A stretch of 64,000 bases of DNA, taken from Mantamonas sphyraenae (Eukaryota > CRuMs > Mantamonadidae). Under the pieces are notes generated by a model. That model saw only the letters and a list, made by a program, of their open reading frames with translations, did not search any database and was not told the DNA's origin. Location of the stretch: positions 248,001 to 312,000 of the forward strand of contig JAPMXV010000046.1 in the NCBI GenBank assembly GCA_026936335.1, given 5' to 3'. Numbering within the stretch: the stretch's first letter is position 1; every line of letters begins with the position of its first letter. The position numbers and the translations under genes are program-made. Below, in pieces: positions 9,054 through 20,176 of the stretch.

Positions 9054-12000
9054 GGAAAAACGGGGAGTTGGGTTGGCCTCGCCGCAATGGTCCTGCTCAC
9101 ACGCTCACACACACACGCACGCACACACGACACACTCCCGTGCTTTCCCACAACAGTCGCTTTTCGACGCGTTTGAAGAATACGACGACAGCCCGTTTGA
9201 GTACGACACGTACGACATGGCCCCCGTGGAGGACATGGTACGACTCTGCGTTGGGCCTCCCCTCTGCCTGCTCGTTCCCGTTTTCAAGCACCTTTTGCAC
9301 CCACACACCACCCGCTGACCCCCACGGCCGTCCCTCTTACGTTGTGCATCGAATTACCCACCATCCCGTGTGCGCACACAGGTGGACACGGGGTATGTCA
9401 ACCTGTCCACGAGCGAGGAGCGGCAGCCGATCGTCAGCATGGAACTGGTCGACTACAACTTCCGCGACTGCAGACAGTGTGTCGTCTGCAACGACATCCT
9501 CCTTGTGGTCATCGGGTCCAACCGGCTGGGTCGCTCCGACATGAAAAAGAGCAACAAGATAACAGGTGCGTGCACGCAACCGGCAGCCGCCTCGTCCCCC
9601 CTCTGCTTCCCTCTTGCGTTCAGGGCCCAACCTCTTGTCCCACACACATACTGCGTGCACCTTGCCATTCCCATCAAGTGCACACACAACCGACCACTCG
9701 ACTGACACACGTCCCACTGTTTGCATATGTCTGTGTGTCCAGATATCCCGCTGGGCAAGCAGCAGGGCACCATTCACCGCATCTTTATGGACCCGACGGG
9801 CAACCACGCACTCGTCTCCTTCACCACGGGCGACAACTACTACCTTCACTCGGGCACAGACAAGCTCAAGGGCCTCTCCAAGCTGCGCGGCCATGTCATC
9901 GACAGCGTGGCGTGGGACCTGGACAACAACTCGGAGCTAACCACACGCAACATCCTCGTCGGCACCGTGCACGGTCAGCTGCTCGAGGTTCTCATCGAGA
10001 GCAAGGACAAGCACGTCAGCCATGTGTACAGCTTTGATGGCGAGTGTGCCATCACAGGCCTCTTTGTCGAACGCTTCCCGTCCGAGAACGACAAGTTCTT
10101 TTGTGTGTGCCACCACCGCCACTCGCATCTACGAATTCATCGGTGGCCCCTCCTTTGAGGCTCTGTTTTCCAGGTATCAGACAAACCCGCGCTTCCGCGA
10201 GCTTCCGGGGAGTGTCGAGCACCATGACCTCCACTTTTACCAAAAGTACGGCGGTCTCAGCAAGTCCTTTGCCTGGCTCACCGAACCGGGCATCTACAAC
10301 GGTGGAATGGTCTTTGGTTCCCAGGGTCCAGGCGACCTCGTCATGACCGACACCTCTCTGACCCCGTTTCACAAGCCCGTCGTCACGGACGACTCGTTTG
10401 GAGGCAGCAGCTCGGCCTCCTCTTCCCAGCACAACCGGCGTCGAAGCAGCAACAAGGGACGCGGCGACGTACGCAACGGTGCAGACGGAGACGACGAGGA
10501 CGACGACACGGCTCCCATCTCCATGGTGCTCCTGGAGTTTCACTACCTGGTGATGTTTGAGAACCGGCTGCAGGTGATCTCGCGCCTCAGCGAGCAGGTG
10601 GTGGAGGAGGAACGCTTCACATACGACCAACGCCTGGCCATGGGCCTGCCGTGCGCTTTGTGCTACGACCGCGTCAACAACACCTACTGGATGGCCACCC
10701 AAAAGATGCTCTTTGCACTGGTCATCACTGACGAGGACCGCAACGCATGGCAGCTCTTTCTGGACCAGGGACAATACGAAACCGCCTTGTCGTACACCAA
10801 GGATCCCATCCAACGCGACAAAGTCCTGTCTGTGCAGGCGGAAAAGTTCTTTGAGCAAGGCTCGTACGAATTGGCTGCCACCATCTATGCCAAGACGCAA
10901 AAGAGCTTCGAAGAGGTCACCCTCAAGTTTGTAGAGCGCAACGAGGTGGAGGCGCTCAAAACGTTCCTCCTCAACAAGCTGGACAACATCAAGCCCAACG
11001 AGAAGACTCAGCTCACCATTGTGTCCACCTGGCTCACAGAGATCTACCTGGACAAGATCAACTATTACATCGAAGAGACGTACGCCACAGAGGGAGACGA
11101 CACAGACACATCGTCATCCGCTTCATACGCCTCCAACAGCGTGGGCGGGGGCGCAACAGGAAACAACCGCACGGCGGTGGCGCAGCTCAAAGCCACGCGC
11201 GAAGAGTTTCGCCAGTTTCTGCTGGATGCAAAGCCCAACCTCAATCCCAAGACGACATACAACCTGATCTCCAGCCACGGCCAGGTGGAGGAGCTGCTGT
11301 ACTTTGCCCGGCTCACGGAAGACTACGACCGCGTCATCAACTACCACATGCTGCGTGGCGAGTACGACGACGTCCTGGATGTGCTCAACAAGCAGGAGTT
11401 TCCTGAGCGTTTCTACAAGTATTCGCCGGCGCTGATGAAGGTGGCGCCGTACAAAACGGTCAACGCGTTTATGCAAAAGGGAACGGCATTGGATCCGCGG
11501 CGGTTGATCCCTGCCCTCATGCACTACAAGGGCACAGACACGCTTGCGGAAGGGCCTGCGGAGAAAGCAAAACCAGGCCATCCGGTACCTGAAGCACCTG
11601 GTGCGCAACGGCAACGAAGACCCAGCCATCCACAACTACCTGCTGTCGCTGTATGTGCAGCACGACGACGAGCGTGCACTGCTTCTCTTTCTCAATGAAG
11701 CGGAGAAGAATGTGTGCTACGACGTCAAGTACGCGCTGCGGCTGTGCACGCGACACGGGCGGAGGCACGCGTGTGTGCTGATCTACGGCACGCTGGAAAT
11801 GTACCACGAGGCGGTGGAGATGGCCCTAGAGTTTGACGTGGATCTGGCCAAAGTGTATGCAGACAAGCCGCTGGAGTGGGAGGAACGCAAGGTGCTGTGG
11901 CTGCTCATTGCGAAGAAGGTGGTCACTGAGGACGAGCAGGACGGCCAGGAGGGCGACAACGACAGCGCACGTGCACACAGGACACATCAAAGCGTGCCAT

Positions 12001-12691
12001 CGACTTTCTGTCCGAGACCACCCTGTTGACCATCGAGGATGTGTTGCCTTTCTTCCCCAAGTTTGACCTCATCGACGATTTTCGCAACGTCATCTGCAAG
12101 TCCCTGGAGGACTACAACCGCCACATTCTGGACCTGACCGACGAGATGAAGCAGTCGACAGAGAGCGCAGACCTGATCCGCCAGGACATCCGCGAAACGC
12201 GAAAGCGCTACGGTTATGTGGAGGCAACGCAGCGGTGCAACGTGTGCGAGTACCCGCTGGCCGTGCGCTCTTTCTACGTGTTTCCCTGCCAGCACATGTT
12301 CCATGAGGACTGTCTGTTGCAGGAGCTCAAGGCCAACCAGACGCCGTCGCAGCGTGAACGCATCGAAATGCTGCAAAACAGGATCCACGCCCACGAAACA
12401 GGCGCTATCCAGCAGGAGGCACACCGTGAAAACGCTCTCGAGGGAGCTGTCGATGTGCTGGCGAGTGCCTTTGAAGGACTGCACATGCACGCCGGAGCAG
12501 CGTCCAAGACGGCGACGGCAAACGAGGCCAAGGCGACACAGCTAAGCGAGCTGGCACGCCTGCGTGCCGAGTTGGATGAGGCAGTGGCCTCCAAGTGTCT
12601 ATATTGCAGCGAGCTGATGGTACGTAGCATCGACCAGCCTCTGGTGGACATTTTCTCCGACGAGAACGGCTCGTGGCAACTGGACGCGTGA
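9037..12691 (+). CDS. VPS18: VPS18, core subunit of the HOPS/CORVET tethering complexes (two apparent 1-nt frame breaks)
   Basis: Proposed exons: 9037-9039 (ATG only), 9157-9237, 9382-9565, 9743-11918 and 11981-12691, about 1,050 residues. The N-terminal beta-propeller (HRIFMDPTGNHALVSF; FVCATTATRIYEF), the LDPRRLIPALMHY and AIHNYLLSLYVQHDD solenoid motifs, IEDVLPFFPKFDLIDDF and the C-terminal RING (CNVCEYPL...FPCQHMFHEDCLLQ...CLYCSELM) all match VPS18. By family knowledge it joins VPS11/16/33 in membrane tethering at late endosomes and vacuoles. Two breaks need one extra base removed each: near 10098-10101 (TTTT where TTT restores frame) and near 11540-11570, where no intron is possible. A third frame change is explained by a 59-62 nt intron ending at 11980. 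If the ATG-only exon is wrong, translation could begin at the ATG at 9217. Confidence 0.88.
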
Positions 12692-12740
12692 GCAGACGCG
12701 GATTGAAGAGAACAGCTGTCTGGGCTTCCCATCCCTGCCT

Positions 12741-15700
12741 TCATCCCAATTCCTCTTGTCGAAACATTTCCGTGATTGTGTTGAGCTTGAAGAATGCAGC
12801 CTCTTGGTTGCGTATGCGCTTCTCGACCTTTTCGTCGCGCAGGCGTCGCAGCTCCTGTTCTTTGTCCACTGTGGTGCGCAGGTCCTTGAGTGCATTCTCG
12901 TGTGTGGCACGCAGCTGTTCATATGCCGCACGCAGTTCGCTCAGACTGTGGTTTGTGTCCTGATTGTTGGACTTGGCCTCGTTGCGCGCGTTTGCAAGGT
13001 CGAGCTCCAGGCGCCCGTGCGCCTCCTTGCGTTGCTCAAATCCACTGCGAGTGCTTGTCTCCAACAACTTGTGTTGCTCTCCAAGCTCGCGTAGGGCTGC
13101 GTTGACCCGTGCCAGTTCTGTGTCCAACTGTTTGGCCATGTTTTCCTCCAACTTTGCGGCCGCGGCGTCTTGCTTCTCCGCACGTGCATTGCTCGACTGA
13201 TCGAGCTTCTCCAGCTGTTTCTGCGTGTCACGGATACCGTCTTTCAGCTGTTCCAGTGCTGCCTGCGAGTTTGCATGCCGCTCCGAAGCCTGATCATCCA
13301 TCGCCGCAAGCGCCTCGCCGCGCTCCTTGCTCTCCTTCTCCATCTGCGCTTGCAGGTCGTCCATCCGTGCCTTTGCTGCAGCATCCTTGCTCTCCATACT
13401 CTCGCCCTGTTTCGTCAAGTCCTCCAAGATCTTGGTGGCCATGTCATCCAACGCAAGGCGCGATCCTTCCGCAAAGGCTGCCTGCTGCTCCGTGTTGCGT
13501 TCGACTTGCTCCTGCAGCTTCTCCACAGCATGCTTCCACGCCTCGCTCTGTGCCTCCAGGCGAGCGTCCAGCTTGTCCAGGGCGCCGTCGTGCTTGAGCA
13601 GTCGGTTTTCGTTGTTGCTGTTGAACACCTCCTGCTGGCGCTCCACACGCTCCAAATCGTCCAACATGGCCGTCTTTGCGGCGTCAAGCAGCTCGAGTTG
13701 CGTTTGTGTGTGTTGGTGTTCCTCAGCCAGGCGTTGGGTAAGCTGAGCCAGCTGGTTGTCCAGAGAGTGTTGCATCCCTTGCAACTCGGCGTTTGTGTGT
13801 GCACTGAGCACCTCGTGGTCGGACTCGTGCTTGGTTTTGAGTAGCTCCTGTGCAGAAATGACCATTTCCACGCGTGCATACAGGGTGTCCATCTGCTTGG
13901 ACAGATCCGACATGGTGGCAAAGCGCCCGCCGCTACGCGACCGTTCCGCATCCTCCAAGTCCAGTCGCTTGCGAAACGTATCCATTTCCGTCTGCATGCC
14001 CTGTTTGTCCTTGGTCAACCGGGCCACCTGTTGTCGTAGCTGGTCCACATCCACTCCGAGACGCTTGTTTTCGTTCCGCAACGCCTCGCACTCGTTGATG
14101 ATCTTGTGGTACGACGCACGCATATTGCTTGCACCCAACATGGTAGAGTCGCCACCACCTCCTCCTGTGCCACTGCTGCGCAACTCCAGGATTTCCTCGT
14201 TGAAGCGTGCTTCGATGGTGCGCACGAGGCTGTGCAGCGAATCAAAGTCATGCACAGCTCCAGCCCCACTGCCACCCACCTTGCGTCGCATGCCACTGTC
14301 AGTATGCAACGACAGCTGCGAGCGAGACGAGGAGAGGCCCGCGGCTGCCGCGAATCCGCTCTCGCTCGGCGTCCACAGGTCGCTGCTCATGCTGCGGTTG
14401 TCACCCGAGGCAGATGCTGCTGAAGAAGAGGAGGAAGAGGAGGAAGAGGTGCCACTGGAGCTGGTGGAGCTGGTGGACGTGTTGCCAAAGGTGTCTGCAA
14501 AGGGATCGATGGAGGGGTCGTCGAGCCAGCTGAACTGATCGCGCAGTGTCTCGGGTTCCTTTGTGTCAAAGGCACTGGCGGGCAATTCCCTGCACAGAGC
14601 TTCAATGGGCGTCCATCGGTTGAGACTCTTGCCGCTGCCGTGGCCCAATTGGCCCAGGACTCCGTTGCCGCAACTGTACACGTTCTTGGCCGAGGTGGCC
14701 ACCAGCGAATGGTTCCCTCCACAGGCCACGGCCACCACATTCTCATTTTCCAATGCTTTGACGAGGGAAAACTCAGAGACTCGCTTCGAGTGGCCCAGGC
14801 CCAGTTCGCCCTTGACATTCTGGCCCGTGCCAAACACCTTGTCCTTGTTGGTCAACACACACGTGTGGTTGTACGCAGACAGGTTGACCACGGTCACATC
14901 CTTGAGTGCCTCCACCACCGTTGGAGTCAACACACTCTTGCTACTGCCTCCACCCAACTGGCCGTTGACGCCGTCGCCAAACACGTACACCCGTCCCGAC
15001 GCTACATTCCACCACGAGGAGGGCGTGTGTCAGCTTTTGCACCTCTGCAATCCCATCCAGAAACAAGGGGCCCAAGCACAGTTGTTTTCGGTCCCGTCGG
15101 CACAACTTACCATCAAGGGCGACGGTGTGCGAGGCGCCGCACTCGACACGAACAATGGAGGCGTCCACAGCCACCTGCTGGGGTTCAAACTTGTTGATGT
15201 TGTTGCCCAGCCCCAACTGGCCATAAAAGTTGTTGCCACACGTGTACAGCTTGTGATCATCTGCGTGCAAAAAGGGCGCGTGGGGGCGCCGTAAAAGGGA
15301 TGTCAGCGTTGAAGCGTTGACCGTTTTGCTCGCAACGCGCGCAGCGCAGTTGGACGACACAGGGCGGAACGATGGCACCCGTCGCACAAAGGGCGCCACG
15401 GGGACCCTTTCATGGAAGGGCTTACCTGTGACAAAGGCGGTGTGTTGGTGGCCTGCGCTGGCCCAGACGACGGGGCGAGTGGTTTCGACAAGGGTGGGCG
15501 TGTGTCGATTCTTGGTGTCGCCGTGGCCGAGCTGCCCGTACGTGCCGTGGCCAAACGTGTACAGTTCGCCGGACGATGTGACGACCAACGAATGGCTGCT
15601 GCCCGCGCTGACCATGGCTATGCGCTTGTTGCCCAGACTCTGCACAATCTCGGGCAGGCTCAGGTTGTTGTTGTTCCCGTGGCCGAGTTGGCCGTGTCCG

Positions 15701-16041
15701 CCGCCGCCGAAACTCAACACGTGGCCCTCGTCCGTCAACACCAGCGAGTGCGACTCGCCTGCCGCAAGCTGCTTAACACGTGTGCCTTGGATCGACTCCA
15801 CCACCGTCGGCTTCATGGCATCCTTTGTATGACCCAAGCCCAGTTGACCGAAGCGACCAAAGCCAAACGCGTACAGCTTTGTGTCGACTGTGGGTTCGTT
15901 GTGTCAGTGTGTGTGTGTGTACGCCGTGGTGCTTCCCAGGGCCACTCATCCATCACACTCACAATACACGAGCGAATGCCTGTATCCAGCCGCCAACACG
16001 GGCGCGCCGGCCATGGCCCCCGCTGCGTAGCCGCTGGTCAT
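12741..16041 (-). CDS. RCC1-repeat beta-propeller fused to a long coiled coil
   Basis: Four exons in transcript order, 16041-15963, 15887-15426, 15260-15111 and 15001-12741, with canonical GTRAGT/CAG introns of 75, 165 and 109 nt, give about 983 residues. The first ~380 residues hold about seven RCC1-type repeats (signature GQLGLGH / GQLGHG with HSLVL or HTAFV strands), a full propeller. A serine-rich linker follows. The remaining ~500 residues are almost pure coiled coil, rich in E, Q, K, A and L, ending shortly before the TAA. RCC1 proteins range from Ran exchange factors to cilium- and cytoskeleton-linked scaffolds. The coiled coil argues for a structural or scaffolding role rather than a Ran GEF. 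The stop lies 50 bp from the convergent VPS18 stop. Confidence 0.85.
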
Positions 16042-16112
16042 TGCTTTGGCATGGAGAGGGCACCAACAACTGGGCACCAACAAAGAGACAAGCAAAGAGT
16101 TAATGAAAGCAA

Positions 16113-16130
16113 TGTGTGTGTGTGTGTGTG
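16113..16130. repeat. TG dinucleotide repeat
   Basis: (TG)9 in the 98 bp between the CWH43-like stop and the RCC1-protein start. Confidence 0.9.
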
Positions 16131-16139
16131 TTGATTCAA

Positions 16140-18947
16140 TCACGCTGCAAGCATGACTTCGTATCCCCAAGTGACGTTGAGGGCACACCTGTATGGCAAG
16201 TGTGTGGATGCACCACGTGCATCGAGCACGGCCGTGTCCAGGGGCGTCCACTCGGGTCCGACAAAGATCCAATCGTGGCGCTGCGTGGGCTCGTTGGTGG
16301 CATCCGGACTCGGCGGAACGTACGTGAGACCCTTGTTGTTCCGCTGCCACGCTGTTTGGTTGCCCTGAGGATTGCCTGTGATAAAGGTGTCCTGCAAGCG
16401 GGGCGCAAAGAAGCGCTGATCGAGCATGCGTGTGTGTTCGTCGGAATTGGGAGCGGGCGCGCCGAAATCACCGGCAAACAGGGCAAACGCGTGGCCCTTC
16501 CACTGGGCCAGCAGGGCGTCGATTTGGGCCACGCGTTCGGTGGCATTGACGTCGAGCACACGCGCGTCCTCTGCATACAGGGCGGTGGTGATGAGCTTGA
16601 CCACATCCTCGGTGGTGCCAAACGTGACGTTGTAGTCGGGATAGGCCGTGTCTTGTGTGCGAGCCGCAGCCTCGGTCACGTTGCACGTCACGGGACTCAC
16701 GGTGTCGTTGTGGCAGGTGACGACGGTTCGATTGCGCAGGCCGATCTCGGCAGCGACCAGCGAATGGTGCGGCACCACCCCCTGGATGCCACTGGGCAGG
16801 TCTTGGAACTGTACATTGCGCAGTGGGTAGCGCGAGTACACCACGTGCACATGCTGACTGTTGGCCACCTGCACCGCCGCCGCATGCGGATACCGTCGGT
16901 GCAACTGCTGATGGGCCACCATCAGCTGGTCCACGCCGCCGTCCATCAGCCAACCGCGAGACACGCCCTGCAGCGCCAACACATCCGCTTGCACCTGAAG
17001 CGCAGCCACACTGGCCAGGCTCTGGTCCAACACGCTGCGCCCGCGTGCGTCGCGCCCGTGATTGATGTTGTATGTGGCCACTGTCATGGGCAACGACGGT
17101 GTGCTCGGTCCGCTGGGCACCACAGACAGCGAGGCGCCCAACGCAAGCATGACCACAAGCACGACAAGGAGAAGGAGGAGGATGAGCAGCAACGGCTGCC
17201 AGGCAACCCACGATCGCTTCTCATCCTGCACACGCGTCGCCTGTTCCGCCTCGTTGCGTTGCATCAGCTCGTCCGTGTGCTCGGTGGTCGGTTCCGGCAG
17301 CAAGTTGCACGTGTATGTGGACCACAGGGAGCAGGCGGTGAGGAGGAGGGCGGCGAGGGCCAAGAGGGTGCCCACCAACTCGCCCGAACGCATGTGCAGG
17401 TACACAAAAACACTGCCCAGTGCACATCCAACGGTCCACATGAGCATGGAAAGCACCATGCCAAGCCGACGATACTGCTGCGTGCCACTAAAGTGGATCA
17501 GGCGCGCTTCGTCGCCCACCACCCGCGAATAAATACCAAAGTCAATCTCCATGTCCGCCAAGGAGGAAGAGGACGAGTCGCCAGCCCCGCCTGCTTCAGC
17601 TTCCTCCTGCGTCTGTTTCCTCTTGCCCTTTTTGTCCTTGGGCATCTGGCTGACCCTTCGCTTGCCTCCCCTGCCCTTGGCGGCCACAGACGAGCTCTTG
17701 CGTTGCCTCCACTTGGGCAGCGAGTCCAACTTCATGACATAGCGGCCCTCGCTATCACCGGGGCGTGGGGAGCGTGGCCAGGACTCTCGGGAGCCACACA
17801 GAGCCACCACCAGCATGAAACTGCTCATCACATTGGCCAGGGGCAGGGACACAAGCGCCACCACGGGACTGGTGTTGTTGAACAGCACAGTAAGGAGGAA
17901 CAGGAGGCCAGGCAGAACGGGCCACCAGCAGGTGAGCGAAAAGAACTGCGGCTGCGGGATGGACGACGTGTTCAGGATGGCATACGAACTATCCGTCACA
18001 TAGTCGGGCTGGAGAAACTCGATGGCCTTGATGGCCACGGGCATGGCCAGGATGGCCAGGATGTTGGAGCCGATCATCAGCGCCTGCAGCTGGTACGAGT
18101 CGAGAATCGCCACAATGGTGGACACCTGACCGCTGTTCTGGAAGTACGCCAGTTGGATGTACAAATAGAAGCCCACGGCGAGGCTCTGGGCGGTGGACCA
18201 CACGTTGAGCTCGTGGGTGTCTGTGGAGGAGGGCGGCTCGGGCGCAAGCGAAACGGCCGGCCAGCGAATGCGCCACAGGGCCCATGTGTGGGCCAGGAGA
18301 AGCACCACAAGCAAGGTGTTGGCTGCCGTGAGGTAGGCGCTGCCCGGTTGGAACAAATCGTGCGAGTCGAGGAGGCCACGCAGCAGGGAGTCGAGGACAA
18401 CGCCGATGGCCAGCCCAAAGGTGAACCGTTGAATCATCAGGGCGCGTTTCTTCTTTGCTATCTCCAGCAGGAGGGGCAGGAGGAGGGTGGAGGCAAACAT
18501 GCCCATGAGACAGGCGACGAGTTCGACCACCACGTCGCCTGCAATCTGTTGGACGAGTCGCATGACGAGCTGGGTGGCGCCGAAGAAAGCAACGGCGCGA
18601 CGCGAGGAGACGCGGTACCGAGTCATGAGGACGGGTACGGGAAGCGCCAGGATAAACGGAAGGAGGACGAGAAAGAGGAGGGTGGACGCAGTGGCCTCGC
18701 GTGTGTTGCTCTCCTGTATCATGAGTCGCACGCCAAAGTGAAGGGCGGGCAAGAGGCCGCGAACAAAGTGGGCCAGCAGCATCACGCTGACGGCAGCACA
18801 CAGGCTCATGGCGCCCGGGTGCCTCCATCCGTGGAATAGCGTGCGCAGCATCCTGTCTTTGTGGCGGGGTTTGCGACTACTTTGTCGTGCGGTGTTGGAT
18901 TTGGGCGAGCTGCGCAGCGCAGCGCGCTGCGCCTGCCAAGCTTGCAT
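16140..18947 (-). CDS. CWH43/PGAP2-interacting-type protein: multi-TM domain plus endonuclease/exonuclease/phosphatase-like C-terminus
   Basis: A single long exon, about 935 residues from the ATG at 18947; alternatives are 18971 and 18851. The N-terminus is basic and likely cytosolic. About a dozen hydrophobic segments follow (for example TLLFLVLLPFILALPVPVLM and LLVVLLLAHTWALW), with K/R-rich cytosolic loops. The last ~270 residues resemble an EEP-fold domain: MTVATYNINHG opening, a central FAGDFGAP motif and RHDWIFVGPEW near the end. This architecture, many TMs followed by an EEP domain, is that of yeast Cwh43 and its animal counterparts, which act in GPI-anchor lipid remodelling at the ER/Golgi. 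Length is near that of yeast Cwh43. Family assignment is from motif memory, so treat it as probable. Confidence 0.68.
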   Translation of the reverse strand: MQAWQAQRAALRSSPKSNTARQSSRKPRHKDRMLRTLFHGWRHPGAMSLCAAVSVMLLAHFVRGLLPALHFGVRLMIQESNTREATASTLLFLVLLPFILALPVPVLMTRYRVSSRRAVAFFGATQLVMRLVQQIAGDVVVELVACLMGMFASTLLLPLLLEIAKKKRALMIQRFTFGLAIGVVLDSLLRGLLDSHDLFQPGSAYLTAANTLLVVLLLAHTWALWRIRWPAVSLAPEPPSSTDTHELNVWSTAQSLAVGFYLYIQLAYFQNSGQVSTIVAILDSYQLQALMIGSNILAILAMPVAIKAIEFLQPDYVTDSSYAILNTSSIPQPQFFSLTCWWPVLPGLLFLLTVLFNNTSPVVALVSLPLANVMSSFMLVVALCGSRESWPRSPRPGDSEGRYVMKLDSLPKWRQRKSSSVAAKGRGGKRRVSQMPKDKKGKRKQTQEEAEAGGAGDSSSSSLADMEIDFGIYSRVVGDEARLIHFSGTQQYRRLGMVLSMLMWTVGCALGSVFVYLHMRSGELVGTLLALAALLLTACSLWSTYTCNLLPEPTTEHTDELMQRNEAEQATRVQDEKRSWVAWQPLLLILLLLLVVLVVMLALGASLSVVPSGPSTPSLPMTVATYNINHGRDARGRSVLDQSLASVAALQVQADVLALQGVSRGWLMDGGVDQLMVAHQQLHRRYPHAAAVQVANSQHVHVVYSRYPLRNVQFQDLPSGIQGVVPHHSLVAAEIGLRNRTVVTCHNDTVSPVTCNVTEAAARTQDTAYPDYNVTFGTTEDVVKLITTALYAEDARVLDVNATERVAQIDALLAQWKGHAFALFAGDFGAPAPNSDEHTRMLDQRFFAPRLQDTFITGNPQGNQTAWQRNNKGLTYVPPSPDATNEPTQRHDWIFVGPEWTPLDTAVLDARGASTHLPYRCALNVTWGYEVMLAA

Positions 18948-18969
18948 ATCCTGCAGTTCTCTTGCCACC

Positions 18970-19989
18970 ATGAGTGCTTCGGCCACAATGGGCAAGATCA
19001 ACTGGGAGGCGTACAACTATCCGCCTCGCCTCAAGGTACGTGGGAAGGGGAATGGGAAAGGAAGAGAGAGAGAGCTGAGAAGCCCGTGCAGACGGCGGAG
19101 ATGATGCGTAGGCGACAACTCACACTGTAGACACACGGGATGGACACATGAACACAGCTGGTGCACTATGACCTGGCCGAGCTGCCAGAGAACCTGCGTG
19201 TACCCGTGCGCTGGTCCAACCGCACGATGAAGCTGCTGTTTTTCAACCTTTTCTTCAACTGTGGGTTGGGAGGGACGCGGAGAGAACACGCCTCCAGCGC
19301 CTGCCGCCGCAGGGACATGGGGCGGCGGACGCGGGCATGGCGTGAGGAATGCGAGCGGTGGCACGCGGGAGAGACACAAAAGCAATGATGCTGACAATGT
19401 ACGGGCGTGCGCCTGTGTTTCGGGTGCGTGGGGGCTGCTGTGTGCGCAGTTGTGAGCATGATCATTGCCGCAAGCGGAGGAACACCCAACGCAGGCTTCT
19501 TCATTGCGTTTTCGCTGTTTAGTGAGTGAACATGTGGCACAGAGGCGGAAGGAGGGATCTCACGAAATGAGTTTGGGTTGCACGCAGTGGCTGACACGAG
19601 GGAGTGCGCTGAACGCAGACGCGGTGCTGATCTCGGTGCTTGGTTTCTGGGGCTTCTACGCTGGCTACAAGTACGTGGCGACGGGCAGCCGAAGGAATTT
19701 CACCAAGTATGCATTCTCGCAGCTGTGCTTGTTTGTGTTTGGCATGGTGGCCAGCATTGCAGGCGGACTGAACATGAACGGCTGGGCGAACATCTCGCGC
19801 GCCGCATCTGCCGCCAGCACCACTGCGGACGCATGGGCAGCCACCGCTGTGATGGAGGGCATCCTGTGGACCATCTTTTACCTCCTCACGGGTTACCATT
19901 GCTACCTGCACAAGCAGGTGGACTCGCTCGCAGGCAAGCTCACAGGCGCGGTTGCCAAGGCTGCCGTCAAAGCCGGCGGGGCTGTGTGA
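18970..19989 (+). CDS. Small four-TM protein, SCAMP-like
   Basis: Four exons (18970-19035, 19158-19260, 19450-19521, 19619-19989) with clean splice sites give 203 residues. After a short cytosolic N-terminus (PENLRVPVRWSNRTMKLL) there are four hydrophobic segments separated by short loops (FNAVLISVLGFWGFYAGYKY, LCLFVFGMVASIAGGLNMNGW, MEGILWTIFYLLTGYH) and an alanine/lysine-rich tail. Order and spacing, including the aromatic segment before TM3 and the GW after it, recall secretory carrier membrane proteins, which cycle between Golgi, endosomes and plasma membrane. NPF repeats and the usual cysteine-rich segment before TM1 are absent. SCAMP membership is therefore tentative; a MARVEL-like protein is an alternative. 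It is divergent from the CWH43-like gene. Confidence 0.72.
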
Positions 19990-20176
19990 GCATTCAGCAC
20001 AAATCAACGTATTTCATGTGACACAAAACAGAAAGGGGAAAGGGAAGGGGGGGGGAACGGGGTGATGGCAAAGAGAAGAAAGGCGAGTTGAAACCATCCG
20101 CCGTAGCAGGCAACTGCATCCAGCAACCTCTTGCCACAGGAAAACAAGAACATCCCACATTGCGAAAGAACACCTC

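Noticed and set aside
11438-11540. Intron in VPS18 from a GT at 11441 or 11459 to CACAG at 11537
   Set aside because: Length and phase would fit, but it would remove LDPRRLIPALMHY, one of the most conserved parts of VPS18.
16116-18839. 907-codon open frame on the + strand antisense to the CWH43-like gene
   Set aside because: Histidine- and glutamine-rich composition typical of antisense reading; the minus strand has clear TM helices and an EEP-like domain.
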